In this document: in pieces, positions 26,750 through 36,164 of the stretch | Layout: each line of letters starts with the position of its first letter | How positions within the stretch are numbered: the first letter of the stretch is position 1 | Origin: Acinetobacter bohemicus ANC 3994 | GTDB taxonomy: Bacteria > Pseudomonadota > Gammaproteobacteria > Pseudomonadales > Moraxellaceae | DNA length: 64,000 nucleotides | NCBI RefSeq assembly: GCF_000367925.1 | Contig: NZ_KB849166.1 | Span: 1-64,000, forward strand | Direction of reading: 5' to 3' | Translations under genes and position numbers: made by a program | Notes under the pieces: model-generated | Seen by the model: the letters and a program-made list of their open reading frames with translations, nothing else | The model's database searches: none | What the model was told of the DNA's origin: nothing

Positions 26750-29700
26750 TAAAACGCCCCTTTTCGATATTGGTCTGAATTACCATCTGGTCTGATGTAA
26801 TGAACTTTATTTCTAATGTTTGGAGTGCCGTAACTGGTATGCTCCATGCCAACAACACTTATGAATTGTTTTGCTTTAGTCTGCGGTTGTCTTATGACCT
26901 TCATGCGTTTTTTAAATTCTGTTGGACCATAGGTGGAAATAAAACTATCAAAACCTTTTGGTACAATTTCACGAACTTTATAGCTGACCCAAGTGCTACC
27001 AAATACTGCACAATCCTTCCCAACAATCATAATCGGTTTTTTAAAACCTATATGCAGTGATTGTGGGTAATACTGGTAATCCGACGAACTCGAATATCCC
27101 ATAGCTGCATCCGTAAAACCGAATGGGTATATCTGACGATTTTTTAACTCAATCTTGGTCGTTCCAAACACCTCACCAAACCCCTTCGGTGCAATTGCTT
27201 GTGGTTTTCCATGGTCATCACGTACAACACTAGGACTACCAAAGCTCGACATATCATTCGATTCATATTGTTCTACATACATTTTCCATTCAGGTAATTT
27301 ATGCCATCCAAAGCGAAGTGCAAATATTCCAATTGGTTGTATGTAACGCTTCCTTAATTCTATTTGTGGCGAAGGAATGTGCATAAAATCATTAGATGAT
27401 GGCTTTATTTCTCCCTTGGCATTGCGGACGACAGGTTTACCAAATACAACCCCTTTAGTTAAGCTCTGTGGCTCAATGCGGAAAGGTGTAACAAGTGGCT
27501 CGCTTACTTGGTTATCCTCATCAAAGATATATGGTGCAACGATAATCTGACGGTGTTTAAGTGAAACAGTCGGATTCCCCACAACCAATTCCTGAATACC
27601 GGGTTCAACACGTATTGAATTGGCAGATACCGAAGGCATCCCCATTTTTGTTTCAATGTATTCGTTAATTACACGGATAACATTTTGATTCAAGCTAGGT
27701 TTAGGTACTTGCGGATCATCCCATTCGGGCATTCCCCAATAAACCGAACCAGGTATGCCGATACCGTAACCAGCAGCAGGTGTTCCATCTGGAAGGAAAA
27801 GAGGATTACCCAAGTAAATATATTGACTGGTGTAAGGAGGTGAGCCTGTTTTTGTGACTATTAGTTTTGATCCAATCTGCATTGATTGAATACTCAGCAC
27901 CTTAATTTTTCTATTTTTAAATTCAATCAAAGGTTTTGGAATAATGGTCGCTATAAAGCCATCCAGTTTATAAAACGCTTTAGATAGACGTAAATTAGGT
28001 AAACCAAACTCATCTTGCGCAGCACCCCTAGCCTTTACTTCTGGAGTGAGATTTCTGATAGTGGGTTCACCCATATGATCCTTATGTGACCATCGCGTAA
28101 CAATCCTCGCTTGATATCTTGTAAGCTCTACCCACCCCATGGCTGATCGATCAAATCCAGACGGCTCAATATAGCGAGTGTGATGCTGTACTGTTGGTGG
28201 TGTGATATACGGTGGCGCAATACCATAACGATTTTCAAACGTAAGTTCACGAATACGGAAAACCACCATTGGATAACCAATAATGGAGCTTTCAAAGCCC
28301 TTGAGAGGAAAGGTACGACGAGTATTGACAATCAAAGGTGATCCAAATGCCTGCATTGAAATACCCTTTGGTGCAATGACTTTGGCACTATTACTTAGAT
28401 TCGTCCATCCAGAAATGTAAGGTTCTTCAATGGCATAAGGTAGCACCTTGCGAACCTTATACGAAATCATCGGTTTACCAATTTCGCTATGCTGGAAAGA
28501 TGATGGATATAAAGGTCTAGCTTTATTGTCAATCGTCATGCGGCCAAACACAGACATTACATTGCCTACTGTAACAACTGACTTATTACGGTTCTCAATT
28601 TTCAGCCACTTAGGTTCCATGCTTGGTGGGTTGAGTTGGCTATCAGGATCAAAATACATCCTTATATATTGGCGATGGTTATATATTGCAGGCTTACCCC
28701 AACGGCCTACATTGGGTATGCCATCCGAACTAATACTAAGTGGCTTAATATATCGTCTATGCAATTTTGCTTCGTTAATTCCAAATATCTCAGCAAAGCC
28801 TTTAGGATAAATAGTCTGTATTTCAGGAATGATGCGCGTACCAAATGCTGTGGCCACAAAACCATGAATGGCTAGATGTTGTGTACCACCTACACGATGA
28901 ACAGATGGAAAGACTTGATTAATACTTACAGGTTCGATGGTACGGACCCTATACGATACCCAGGGCGTACCATAAATATCGAATGCTTTACCATTTGTAT
29001 CGATATTGCGAATACTATGATCTACCGCAGGTTTCCCAGCAACAAAGGAAAATATCCCATCATCAACTTTTAAAGGTCTTTTTCTAAACCATACTGTAGT
29101 CAAACCAAATGACGTATGTGCTTTGCCTAAGAGTGCCAGTGTTCTAATCAAGTTAGATACTGTTGAATCACCAAAAGCAGATGACATAAAACCACGAGGG
29201 TTAAGTTCAAGTGTTTTGCTGACTTGTGGAATACCCAAACTCGGAACTGGATATGGAATCCCTGTAACTGAGATTCTACGAATTCTATAACCAATACTAG
29301 GCTGACCAAAGATTTCGCTATTGATTGAATCCGGTGCAAAGGATGGTGTTTTATTACGGACTACTGGTAAACCAAGGGTTAAGTAAGACTGCCCTTGAGC
29401 CGAAATAGATCTGCGATTACTTTCAACCACACTCCATCGACTAAATTCAGAAGAATCAAAACCTTCAGGTTTAATAATTTTATTTTTATTGGCAATTTTA
29501 ATCTCACCAAAAATACCAGCATCAATCGGGGCAAGCTGCTGATAAATCCTTTGTGTTGGATCAAATATTCTTGGGTATCCAAAACCAGTAGCATCAAAAC
29601 CAAGCGGTTGATAATAACGTGGACTATGTGAGATCCATGCTAGACCATACCGTGTAGCAACAAAGCCTACTGGTGAAGGATTTCGCTGTACTGTAGCAGT

Positions 29701-30264
29701 ACCAAAAGCAGTCGCCACAAAAGGTTTGGCATATAAAATTTGTGGAGAGACTGCTGCACTACCAAATGCCATTGCATTAAATGCTATAGGTCTGAGTGTT
29801 CGAGATTCTTTAGGATCTTTAATTGTAAGGCTACCAAATCGAAGTGTATCAACTCCATTTGGTTTTATGTATTTAACACCGCCAAGAAAGGCTGCCGTAC
29901 CAAAAGCAGATGCAGCAAACCCACGACCATTCAAGTTTATAAATTGTTTTAAATTATAGGCTTTTGCTGTACCAAAAGTGGGTGTACTAAATCCTTGAGC
30001 ATATATAAAACGCGCTTTATTTCTTACATTCTGTCCACCATAGGCAAACGAATCAAAACCTACCGGGTAGACAGTAACGATTGCTGATTTTACATCAGGC
30101 TTTCCAGTTGCGGGTGGCTCTATACCAATGATTGAGACATACTGTCTTTTATCTTGCTCTACCCCAAAATTAAAGACGACATTGTATGAATCTGGAGGAG
30201 AATATGCATCACCTTCAAAATTAAAAACAATATTATGTGAATCAGGTGGCGTGTACTTGGTCAT
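26749..30264 (-). CDS. Long tandem-repeat fibre-like protein
   Basis: A 1171-residue protein made almost wholly of degenerate tandem repeats about 23 residues long. The unit is roughly P-x-GF-(D/A)-(S/A)-x-x-(F/Y)-G-x-P-x-(V/I)-x-(N/Y)-x-x-R-x-I (examples: GFDSFAYGGQNVRNKARFI, GFAASAFGTAAF, GFDATGFGYPRIF). The N-terminus carries two copies of a PPDSxNxVFNF unit. Such a pattern suggests a beta-solenoid or beads-on-a-string fibre. No catalytic motif is seen. It follows a small Ig-like gene and precedes the propeller-like gene, so a tail or head fibre is the best guess. The ribosome site is AAAGGTGA. Confidence 0.7.
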   Translation of the reverse strand: MTKYTPPDSHNIVFNFEGDAYSPPDSYNVVFNFGVEQDKRQYVSIIGIEPPATGKPDVKSAIVTVYPVGFDSFAYGGQNVRNKARFIYAQGFSTPTFGTAKAYNLKQFINLNGRGFAASAFGTAAFLGGVKYIKPNGVDTLRFGSLTIKDPKESRTLRPIAFNAMAFGSAAVSPQILYAKPFVATAFGTATVQRNPSPVGFVATRYGLAWISHSPRYYQPLGFDATGFGYPRIFDPTQRIYQQLAPIDAGIFGEIKIANKNKIIKPEGFDSSEFSRWSVVESNRRSISAQGQSYLTLGLPVVRNKTPSFAPDSINSEIFGQPSIGYRIRRISVTGIPYPVPSLGIPQVSKTLELNPRGFMSSAFGDSTVSNLIRTLALLGKAHTSFGLTTVWFRKRPLKVDDGIFSFVAGKPAVDHSIRNIDTNGKAFDIYGTPWVSYRVRTIEPVSINQVFPSVHRVGGTQHLAIHGFVATAFGTRIIPEIQTIYPKGFAEIFGINEAKLHRRYIKPLSISSDGIPNVGRWGKPAIYNHRQYIRMYFDPDSQLNPPSMEPKWLKIENRNKSVVTVGNVMSVFGRMTIDNKARPLYPSSFQHSEIGKPMISYKVRKVLPYAIEEPYISGWTNLSNSAKVIAPKGISMQAFGSPLIVNTRRTFPLKGFESSIIGYPMVVFRIRELTFENRYGIAPPYITPPTVQHHTRYIEPSGFDRSAMGWVELTRYQARIVTRWSHKDHMGEPTIRNLTPEVKARGAAQDEFGLPNLRLSKAFYKLDGFIATIIPKPLIEFKNRKIKVLSIQSMQIGSKLIVTKTGSPPYTSQYIYLGNPLFLPDGTPAAGYGIGIPGSVYWGMPEWDDPQVPKPSLNQNVIRVINEYIETKMGMPSVSANSIRVEPGIQELVVGNPTVSLKHRQIIVAPYIFDEDNQVSEPLVTPFRIEPQSLTKGVVFGKPVVRNAKGEIKPSSNDFMHIPSPQIELRKRYIQPIGIFALRFGWHKLPEWKMYVEQYESNDMSSFGSPSVVRDDHGKPQAIAPKGFGEVFGTTKIELKNRQIYPFGFTDAAMGYSSSSDYQYYPQSLHIGFKKPIMIVGKDCAVFGSTWVSYKVREIVPKGFDSFISTYGPTEFKKRMKVIRQPQTKAKQFISVVGMEHTSYGTPNIRNKVHYIRPDGNSDQYRKGAF

Positions 30265-30273
30265 ACATCACCT

Positions 30274-30567
30274 TTATTTAGGTATCAGGTTGTCAAAAAT
30301 TAGAGCGTTGTAGTTAGAAATAGGATGATAAGCGATTGCATAAAAAGTGGTTAAATTCAGATGGTCAAACTCAAAAAAACCATTACTATCAGTAGATTTA
30401 TCAGCAATGATACGACCTGTTATTTTTTCATGAAGTCTAACTCGACAAGGAATAGCAATACTTTCTTCTTTTACTTGCCCCTTAATCGACAATCCTTTGT
30501 CACTGGTTAAAATAGCATCAGCATTTGCATTTATGGCGGGTATAACTTGAAGATTTATAAGCATCAT
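30274..30567 (-). CDS. Small Ig-/carboxypeptidase-regulatory-like protein
   Basis: A 97-residue protein whose core (CRVRLHEKITGRIIADKST, then DSNGFFEFDHLNLTTFYAIA) reads like a single beta-sandwich of the carboxypeptidase-regulatory-like type, in which a polar turn precedes 'G.F.F..L'. Such domains decorate many phage virions. It overlaps the 417-residue gene upstream by four bases (ATGA) and sits just before the long repeat protein, so it may join fibre and virion. The fold is judged from pattern only. Confidence 0.6.
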   Translation of the reverse strand: MMLINLQVIPAINANADAILTSDKGLSIKGQVKEESIAIPCRVRLHEKITGRIIADKSTDSNGFFEFDHLNLTTFYAIAYHPISNYNALIFDNLIPK

Positions 30568-31817
30568 AAATCCCCTATTTTTAAAACAACTTGCCCGAGT
30601 GTAGAGGACGATTGAACCACATTCACTGCAATAAAAAGCCCGCTATTTTTTTCAATAAGTTGGTAGTTGGAATATGGTCTATTCTGAAATAACCAATACA
30701 AACCATACATCTCACCGCGTAAGACAGTTTCATTGATAAATACTGGCGCAAATGGAGCCACATTGGTTAAGTTAAAGGCTCCAATATAATTAAATGAACC
30801 CGAATACATAGCAGCTTCACCAGTATTTAAAGAAGTGTTTTTAGCTGTAATTGATTGAGCAGCTTGAGAATAACCTCGTTGTAATAAAATTTTAGTTGCA
30901 GCTTGGCTATCAGCTAATCCAGTTAATTGTGCATGAAAATAAGTATTATTAGCCACGACACTATTAAATGTACAAGATAGAAAAGTATTTGATGTATCTA
31001 CATTTATGAGTGACTTGAATGCACCAAATCCATAAATTATTACATCTGTAGTAGCAGCAATTGATGCAGGCAATATATAGAAATAATCACTATTCCCCAC
31101 CAGTAACCAATTTCGATTGCCTGCTGGTACCGTTTGACTATCACTATAAAAGTTAGCAGTTGCACCTGCGTAATACCACTTTGCCCATCCATTTATGGCT
31201 GTAGTGCCACTCCCTGTACCCACCCAGTTCTTATTGGGTGCTGCACTATCATACGGAGCCTGAACCCCAAGCATCGTATCGATATCCGTCATATCTTCGA
31301 CGATGCCAACTTTTGCGTATTTGGCATACGTTGCTGTATAGGCGGGATCCAGCTCATCTACAACGCGTAGAAATGGCCGACTTGGCAACAATGTATTTTT
31401 AGACCGGTATGCCCCTTTGCCACCTGTCGCACTGGTGCTGCTAAATGGTTTTTCCCAACCAAGAGCAGGAAGTTTAGCGGTAATAAAGCCTGTTGCTGGC
31501 GATACCGTTGGAGCAGAAGCTAATTGAAATGTAATTGTGGTTGAATTGGGAACAGTGAGTACTCGAGTTTCGACGTTATATTCAGACTGGTTAGCACCTT
31601 CTATCTGAACTACCTGATATGGCATTAAGTTATGTGCAGCACTAAACACAGCAGTCACAGTCGTTCCTGCTGCTGTAAGTGAACTTATTGCACCAATCTG
31701 AATCCCATTAACTAAACACGCATCAAGTACATTTAACATACAGCCAAAATTATTGGTTAATTGAGGTGCATTATTATTGGTATGCATATAAAACTTAATA
31801 CCGGTATTAGCCGTCAT
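30564..31817 (-). CDS. Structural protein with Ig-like region (hypothetical)
   Basis: A 417-residue protein. Residues ~40-115 form a beta-rich segment with GTTVTAVFSAAHNLMPYQVVQI-type strands (a 'transition through a point of interest' pattern often seen in phage proteins). Most of the rest is alternating beta and loop sequence with many aromatic residues (NRNWLLVGNSDYFYILP). No enzyme motif is present. It overlaps its upstream neighbour by 11 bases and has AAGGAA before the ATG, placing it firmly in the neck/fibre operon behind late-promoter site 4. Confidence 0.6.
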   Translation of the reverse strand: MTANTGIKFYMHTNNNAPQLTNNFGCMLNVLDACLVNGIQIGAISSLTAAGTTVTAVFSAAHNLMPYQVVQIEGANQSEYNVETRVLTVPNSTTITFQLASAPTVSPATGFITAKLPALGWEKPFSSTSATGGKGAYRSKNTLLPSRPFLRVVDELDPAYTATYAKYAKVGIVEDMTDIDTMLGVQAPYDSAAPNKNWVGTGSGTTAINGWAKWYYAGATANFYSDSQTVPAGNRNWLLVGNSDYFYILPASIAATTDVIIYGFGAFKSLINVDTSNTFLSCTFNSVVANNTYFHAQLTGLADSQAATKILLQRGYSQAAQSITAKNTSLNTGEAAMYSGSFNYIGAFNLTNVAPFAPVFINETVLRGEMYGLYWLFQNRPYSNYQLIEKNSGLFIAVNVVQSSSTLGQVVLKIGDL

Positions 31818-32130
31818 TTTCCTTAGCCTCTATCAATGCACCATATACATCTTCATTCTTCCAATAACCCTTTTTATCGTGCCACATTGAGTAATCCTGA
31901 AATGCAACTTGTTCCCCTCGCTGATTCACTTCCTGACGCATAAAATCAACAATCCACTCCATGACATTACCAATAGAGCGACCTGTTTTCTCTGTAGCAT
32001 ACATCTGAAATTTAGGAATATTTAATAAGGTATTCCAATCGATCTTGACTTCATCAGCGGCATATAAATCCGCCTTAAAGCCAGCTACACTTACAGATTG
32101 TGTAGGCGGCTTACTCACTATCTCGCTCAT
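31807..32130 (-). CDS. Small hypothetical virion-operon protein
   Basis: A 107-residue protein, mixed helix and strand, with a tryptophan-rich C-terminal half (EWIVDFMRQEV, MWHDKKGYWKNEDVYGAL). No family is recognised. GGTGAT lies before the ATG. It sits 14 bases after the previous stop and overlaps the 417-residue gene, so it is clearly expressed with the structural genes. A role in neck or fibre assembly is guesswork. Confidence 0.55.
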   Translation of the reverse strand: MSEIVSKPPTQSVSVAGFKADLYAADEVKIDWNTLLNIPKFQMYATEKTGRSIGNVMEWIVDFMRQEVNQRGEQVAFQDYSMWHDKKGYWKNEDVYGALIEAKENDG

Positions 32131-32144
32131 ATCACCATCCTTAC

Positions 32145-32552
32145 TCAGACTTTGAAAATTTTATTCGTTCCGTTATCCCAAGTCACAATAATGTCACCAC
32201 CGTTTGGTGTGATTGGTAAGCCAGTTGCTGTGTCGATGTATGCAACAAGTGGACTGGTGTTCTCACTACCCGAGTCGATATACACAATAATTGCTTCGAT
32301 TGAGTTGCCAGAAACGGCTGTGAAAGTTACATCTGCTGCATCTGCTGCACCACCAGCAGTAGACTTAGCAGACATTAAGACTGGACCAGCAACACGTGCT
32401 GACGTTGGAATATCTGATAAGTATTGATGGACTGACGTTTGTGGGGTGTAAGCACCTGTATCAACCAAAAGACATTTAACAGTATCGGTCATCCAGTTAA
32501 TTTGCGCTTCAAGGAAACGCTGACGTGCAAAATCGTAGAGTGTATTGGCCAT
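32145..32552 (-). CDS. Small structural protein, first gene of late unit 4
   Basis: A 135-residue protein. The N-terminus reads MANTLYDFARQRFLEAQINW. The rest is S/T/A/G-rich beta sequence ending GDIIVTWDNGTNKIFKV. This resembles a type of small phage protein found next to fibres and connectors in Bordetella BPP-1-like and Burkholderia podophages, by general memory only. The frame is open to 32609, but I prefer the ATG at 32552. It leaves a leader after late-promoter site 4 (32592-32633) and begins at the typical MANTLYD. Confidence 0.6.
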   Translation of the reverse strand: MANTLYDFARQRFLEAQINWMTDTVKCLLVDTGAYTPQTSVHQYLSDIPTSARVAGPVLMSAKSTAGGAADAADVTFTAVSGNSIEAIIVYIDSGSENTSPLVAYIDTATGLPITPNGGDIIVTWDNGTNKIFKV

Positions 32553-32591
32553 GCTTAGATCGCTCTTTAATATTAAATAACCTTGATTTTG

Positions 32592-32633
32592 ATTATCTGT
32601 GGTGGTCAAGAGGTCGCGCCAACCTTACAGGCG
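32592..32633 (-). promoter_or_regulatory. Putative late promoter site 4
   Basis: The minus strand reads CGCCTGTAAGGTT (32621-32633), then 23 nt, then GATAAT (32592-32597). It begins seven bases past the end of a strong terminator stem at 32640-32657, so it restarts transcription just where the previous unit stops. Confidence 0.7.
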
Positions 32634-32639
32634 TAAAAA

Positions 32640-32657
32640 AAGCCCCGTCTGGGGCTT
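32640..32657 (-). terminator. Terminator of the head/connector operon
   Basis: The stem AAGCCCC / GGGGCTT has a four-base loop and a run of T on the minus strand (plus-strand A at 32635-32641). It overlaps the stop codon of the connector gene and is followed at once by late-promoter site 4. Confidence 0.88.
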
Positions 32658-33330
32658 ATGGGAAAAATGGCTCTACATGCTGCGGCACATCTTCACGCGT
32701 AATACGTCGCAAGTCACTGTCTGGCCGTTCACCAAAGTAATCAATAAATTTACCTTCCGCGATTTGTGCACGATTCGGATCAAAGAATTCAGTATCAGGA
32801 ACACTAAATGCTTTATGTAATGCCCATTCAATCAGATGTGGATGGTGCGCTTTATGTAGATCGACTGGTGCATCTGTATCATCGACCATTGGTAGCAATG
32901 GTGTGCGATACCCTTCAATCTTAAGCTCACCATCTTCATCTGGCATAGGCACCAAACGTAATGCAGTATCAGATTGAACAGCATACATAGGTCGCCCTGT
33001 CAGTTCACGCCAGTTCTCGTAATAACAACGGTCTAAATATTCCTCTGAAACCAGTTCTGGATGACGACAGGTGCGACTTGAATCAGGATCAAAGCGCAGA
33101 TTGGTAATTTCATATAGTGCTTCATGTAATACATAGTGTGAATTACCCGACGTGACAGCTATCTTGCACACATCGCTATTCTGACTTTCATGCACCAAGC
33201 GACCACGTATACACGCTTCTTCAACTGCATCATTGAGCCACGCTTTAACATCTTCATCTTCATTAAAGTATGGCTCTACCTTGTCATTCGCTTGTACGCG
33301 AAAACGTCGGAGTAATTCACTAAGTTGCAT
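32656..33330 (-). CDS. Head-to-tail connector/adaptor protein (putative)
   Basis: A 224-residue acidic protein. The N-terminal helix (MQLSELLRRFRVQANDKVEP) and the alternation of helical and short beta segments, with length about 220, match adaptor proteins that sit beneath the portal in podoviruses (the gp6-like/DUF-type adaptors). The motif EEYLDRCYYENWRELTG and the downstream LRLVPMPDEDGELKIEGY are typical of such 'structural adaptor' proteins in podophages. Its ATG overlaps the stop of the RyR-like gene (TAATG). It is the last gene of the scaffold-capsid operon. Confidence 0.65.
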   Translation of the reverse strand: MQLSELLRRFRVQANDKVEPYFNEDEDVKAWLNDAVEEACIRGRLVHESQNSDVCKIAVTSGNSHYVLHEALYEITNLRFDPDSSRTCRHPELVSEEYLDRCYYENWRELTGRPMYAVQSDTALRLVPMPDEDGELKIEGYRTPLLPMVDDTDAPVDLHKAHHPHLIEWALHKAFSVPDTEFFDPNRAQIAEGKFIDYFGERPDSDLRRITREDVPQHVEPFFP

Positions 33331-34226
33331 TACTGAGGAACTCCCATCGTATCAAGTAGGTTTAAAACCTTATCCTTCATCCAATCAACAGATTGATTTT
33401 TAGGAATCTTCTGATTAAAGTTCTTCATGGCGTATTCATACAAAGAATCTTTATCTTCCATACGGCGTACCATATCAATTTCATCAAGCATCTGCGTATT
33501 TTCCTTATCCTTATTTTCTTTTTCTTCCTGAGATTTTTTAAGCGTTGCTTCGGTATCGTCCACCGCTTGATCAGAACTTGCTGTTAAAGCTTCTAGTGCA
33601 TCATCACGTACAAATTCAGGATGCTGGAGTAACTTATTGGCGAGGTCAGTGGTGACTGAGCGTGTTTGGCCATAACTAAATACCAGATTTGATTCATACA
33701 AACGATCTGTGTATTCATCTTTTAAGCCCACGTATTTAACACGTACACCCGATGCTATAGTTTTGGCAGCTGGAGCAGTATTCAGACTTTGTGCCTGATT
33801 ACCTGCCAATTGTTTAAAGGCTGCAAGTGAAGCTTGTAATTGTGCTGTCTGATTGACTAATGCCAAGTGTTCTTCGGGTTCAGGTAAGTCTTTGACCAGA
33901 TGTACCATTGCTTTAAACAAATAATCTTTGGCTTTTTGCTCTGCTGGCAATTCGTCATAAGGTCGGAAACATGGATGCTCTTTTAATTCAGCGTCCTTCA
34001 CTTCGCCATACTTCCAGCCTTCAGCTTCTTTTTGAGACAACCATGACTCATGAGATTGTTCAGGCGTAGCATCCGGATTATTGATGTGCATTTCCACACC
34101 CATAAACGCACTTTGTTTCTGCCAGTCAGGTGCATCATCCCAAGTCGGTTGACTATCATCCCCTTGAGACAAGCAATAAGCAGCATTAATTGAGTGGCAT
34201 AGCATTGCAATTGTTGAAAGTTTCAT
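33330..34226 (-). CDS. RyR-domain protein of the head operon
   Basis: A 298-residue protein, starting at the ATG with AGGA upstream (the open frame extends to 34289 without support). Residues ~1-100 match the RyR domain (IAMLCHSINAAYCLSQGD, PTWDDAPDWQKQSAFMGVE, ESWLSQKEAEGWKYGEVKD, HPCFRPYDELPAEQKAKD). This alpha-helical domain occurs in ryanodine receptors and in phage and bacterial proteins, where its role is unclear. A lysine/glutamate-rich coiled segment and a helical tail follow. Placed between decoration and connector genes, it may be a virion or head-assembly protein, but a host-interaction role is possible. Confidence 0.8.
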   Translation of the reverse strand: MKLSTIAMLCHSINAAYCLSQGDDSQPTWDDAPDWQKQSAFMGVEMHINNPDATPEQSHESWLSQKEAEGWKYGEVKDAELKEHPCFRPYDELPAEQKAKDYLFKAMVHLVKDLPEPEEHLALVNQTAQLQASLAAFKQLAGNQAQSLNTAPAAKTIASGVRVKYVGLKDEYTDRLYESNLVFSYGQTRSVTTDLANKLLQHPEFVRDDALEALTASSDQAVDDTEATLKKSQEEKENKDKENTQMLDEIDMVRRMEDKDSLYEYAMKNFNQKIPKNQSVDWMKDKVLNLLDTMGVPQ

Positions 34227-34321
34227 AAGGTTTTCCTGTATTAGAGAAAAAAAGGGATGGCGACCCTTTGCTAAATCATCCATCCCCAAACTGGTAAATC
34301 ATTATTTTTATGTGCGAAAGA

Positions 34322-34798
34322 TTAACGAGGACCTTTCAACTCACCGTACACCACTACTTTAATGTCACTGACTTTGGCATTAGCCGCACCAGCAACAGTC
34401 AAAATTAAACGTGCAGGCTTCGGCAACGTAATCAACTTCGCACCTGTAGCACGTAAACGTCCTACGGCTGCCAAGTCACCAGCACTGATAAAATGTGCTG
34501 CATCCTGCGGAGTGGCTGCATCATTAACACCATCGGTATATTTAAAACCCAATGAACCAGTCACTGTTGCCGTCATACCTGTAGTAACAAATACCTGTGC
34601 ATCGTCTAAGCGCATACCTTCAGGTAATTCACCCAAATCAATCACATCGCCAATTCCAACAGCAGCGGTTGAGTCTGATTCAAGTACTGCACCTGTGGCA
34701 TTGGTCGCCAATAGGTAAGTTAATGCTGTGAGATTGCCGTATGGTGAGAATCCACCGAATTGACCGTAACGACCATCTTTCTTTTTAATATTCGCCAT
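34322..34798 (-). CDS. Capsid decoration/cement-like protein (putative)
   Basis: A 158-residue protein that is almost entirely beta strand and A/G/T/V-rich (TAAVGIGDVIDLGELPEGM, ARLILTVAGAANAKVSDI). It lies directly downstream of the major capsid gene. In Bordetella phage BPP-1 a jelly-roll cement protein is encoded beside the capsid protein. Length and strand pattern here fit that kind of protein, though no residue-level match was tested. GGAG lies upstream of the ATG. A hairpin at 34833-34850 separates it from the capsid gene and could tune relative expression. Confidence 0.6.
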   Translation of the reverse strand: MANIKKKDGRYGQFGGFSPYGNLTALTYLLATNATGAVLESDSTAAVGIGDVIDLGELPEGMRLDDAQVFVTTGMTATVTGSLGFKYTDGVNDAATPQDAAHFISAGDLAAVGRLRATGAKLITLPKPARLILTVAGAANAKVSDIKVVVYGELKGPR

Positions 34799-34832
34799 GA
34801 TTGCTAAACTCCAAATCTATGAAAGAAATCAA

Positions 34833-34850
34833 GAAGGGCTTTCACCCTTC
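34833..34850 (-). promoter_or_regulatory. Hairpin between capsid and decoration genes
   Basis: GAAGGG and CCCTTC flank a six-base loop just after the capsid stop. No T-run follows, so partial termination or RNA processing between capsid and decoration genes is more likely than a full stop. Confidence 0.45.
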
Positions 34851-34854
34851 CCTC

Positions 34855-36141
34855 TTACTGACCGCGACCCTGACAAGCAACGGCGGTATCTACCACGGTT
34901 ACGCCATAGTCGGTGAATTCTTGACGTGTACCTGTATTCACATCGAAGCGAATCTTAGACACACCACGGATTGAACCGATTAACAGCTCCCACTTATCGC
35001 CATGATCCATCTCTTTCTCAGACCAGAAAAATGGCACACCCGATTTATCCGAAGCAGCAAGTGCTTCAGCAACAGCCTGACCACCCAAGATGATTGAACG
35101 ATCCACTGCAAACTTTTCACCAAACGATGCTGGAACTTTGATACCCGATTCAGTTTCAGAGGTGAAATCTGCACAATACTTAATGGTATCGCCAGCATAG
35201 AAACGGATTGGACGTGGCATTTTACGGATGAGGAACCCATTCCAAAGACCAACTTCACCTAAAAACAATGGGTGCTGTTTCGCTTGTCCAGCACGAACTA
35301 ACGCTGCACCTTGAAATGCGCGGAAACCCGGTTGTGTTGAAAATTTGTTGTACTGTGATGGTGATACGAGCCATACGCGAAGCGGTGAATCTTCAGCAGC
35401 CACATCACCTTCGAATTTTACGATAGGCGGTGGTAAGGCCATTTCATCCAAAAAGGTCTTCATTGAATCGACTGTATCCATAGTGAACATATCAGTCGTT
35501 GCAAAAGCAGCCTCACCAGCATTAACACGAACGCTTGAAATACCTTCATCATCTGCAAAGAAATGACGGTTTTTAGTCGGTGCTTTGACTTTATTCACCA
35601 TGATTTCATTGAAGTTCGCATGGGTATCCGTTGGAATACGCCATTCAATATTGTCGTGATAACCACGTGCGCCAGCCATGTGAACCAATAAAGATTGGTC
35701 GCAATAGGCATCCATTTGTGATTGTGCAAGTGGTTTACCTAATTTACGCAAATCGGCAGGACTACGGATCTGACTCATGACGTTACCCAAGTCAATCGGG
35801 AAACGTGCTTGGTTCACGCGAAGTTTATCTTCAGATAAAGACATACCCACGCCACGACCTTCAGCATAAGCAGAACCCATAATCGGATAACCACCCACTG
35901 GATTAAGCAAGTTAAAAGTAACTTCGTCACCTTTACCTTTACCTAAATCCTGTACACGTACAATCGGCATGTGAGATGTGGTCTGCTTGCGCAATGTTGC
36001 TTCTGCACCTGCTTCACCAGCTGGCATTTTTCCAGACAGTAAATTCAGTGTAGAGTTACGATTCATGTGGGTAGCGAACAAGCCAACAGCCTGTGTCACC
36101 ATGTTCATTTTTCCACCGTAAGCGGTGTTGGTTTTAGACAT
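34855..36141 (-). CDS. Major capsid protein, N4 gp56-like (DUF4043) family
   Basis: A 428-residue shell protein. The start is helical and typical (TQAVGLFATHMNRNSTL). A conserved N-terminal segment follows (KGKGDEVTFNLLNPVGGYPI, then GEGRGVGMSLSEDKL-like sequence). The central part carries SPADLRKLGKPLAQSQMDAYCDQSLL, as in the N4 gp56/DUF4043 capsid family, which has an HK97-like fold. The C-terminal domain ends with KIRFDVNTGTRQEFTDYGV. Length fits the family. GGAGAG precedes the ATG. It lies 23 bases after the scaffold stop and before a decoration-type gene, the usual head order. Confidence 0.85.
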   Translation of the reverse strand: MSKTNTAYGGKMNMVTQAVGLFATHMNRNSTLNLLSGKMPAGEAGAEATLRKQTTSHMPIVRVQDLGKGKGDEVTFNLLNPVGGYPIMGSAYAEGRGVGMSLSEDKLRVNQARFPIDLGNVMSQIRSPADLRKLGKPLAQSQMDAYCDQSLLVHMAGARGYHDNIEWRIPTDTHANFNEIMVNKVKAPTKNRHFFADDEGISSVRVNAGEAAFATTDMFTMDTVDSMKTFLDEMALPPPIVKFEGDVAAEDSPLRVWLVSPSQYNKFSTQPGFRAFQGAALVRAGQAKQHPLFLGEVGLWNGFLIRKMPRPIRFYAGDTIKYCADFTSETESGIKVPASFGEKFAVDRSIILGGQAVAEALAASDKSGVPFFWSEKEMDHGDKWELLIGSIRGVSKIRFDVNTGTRQEFTDYGVTVVDTAVACQGRGQ

Positions 36142-36164
36142 TTAAATTCTCTCCACTTTAGTTT

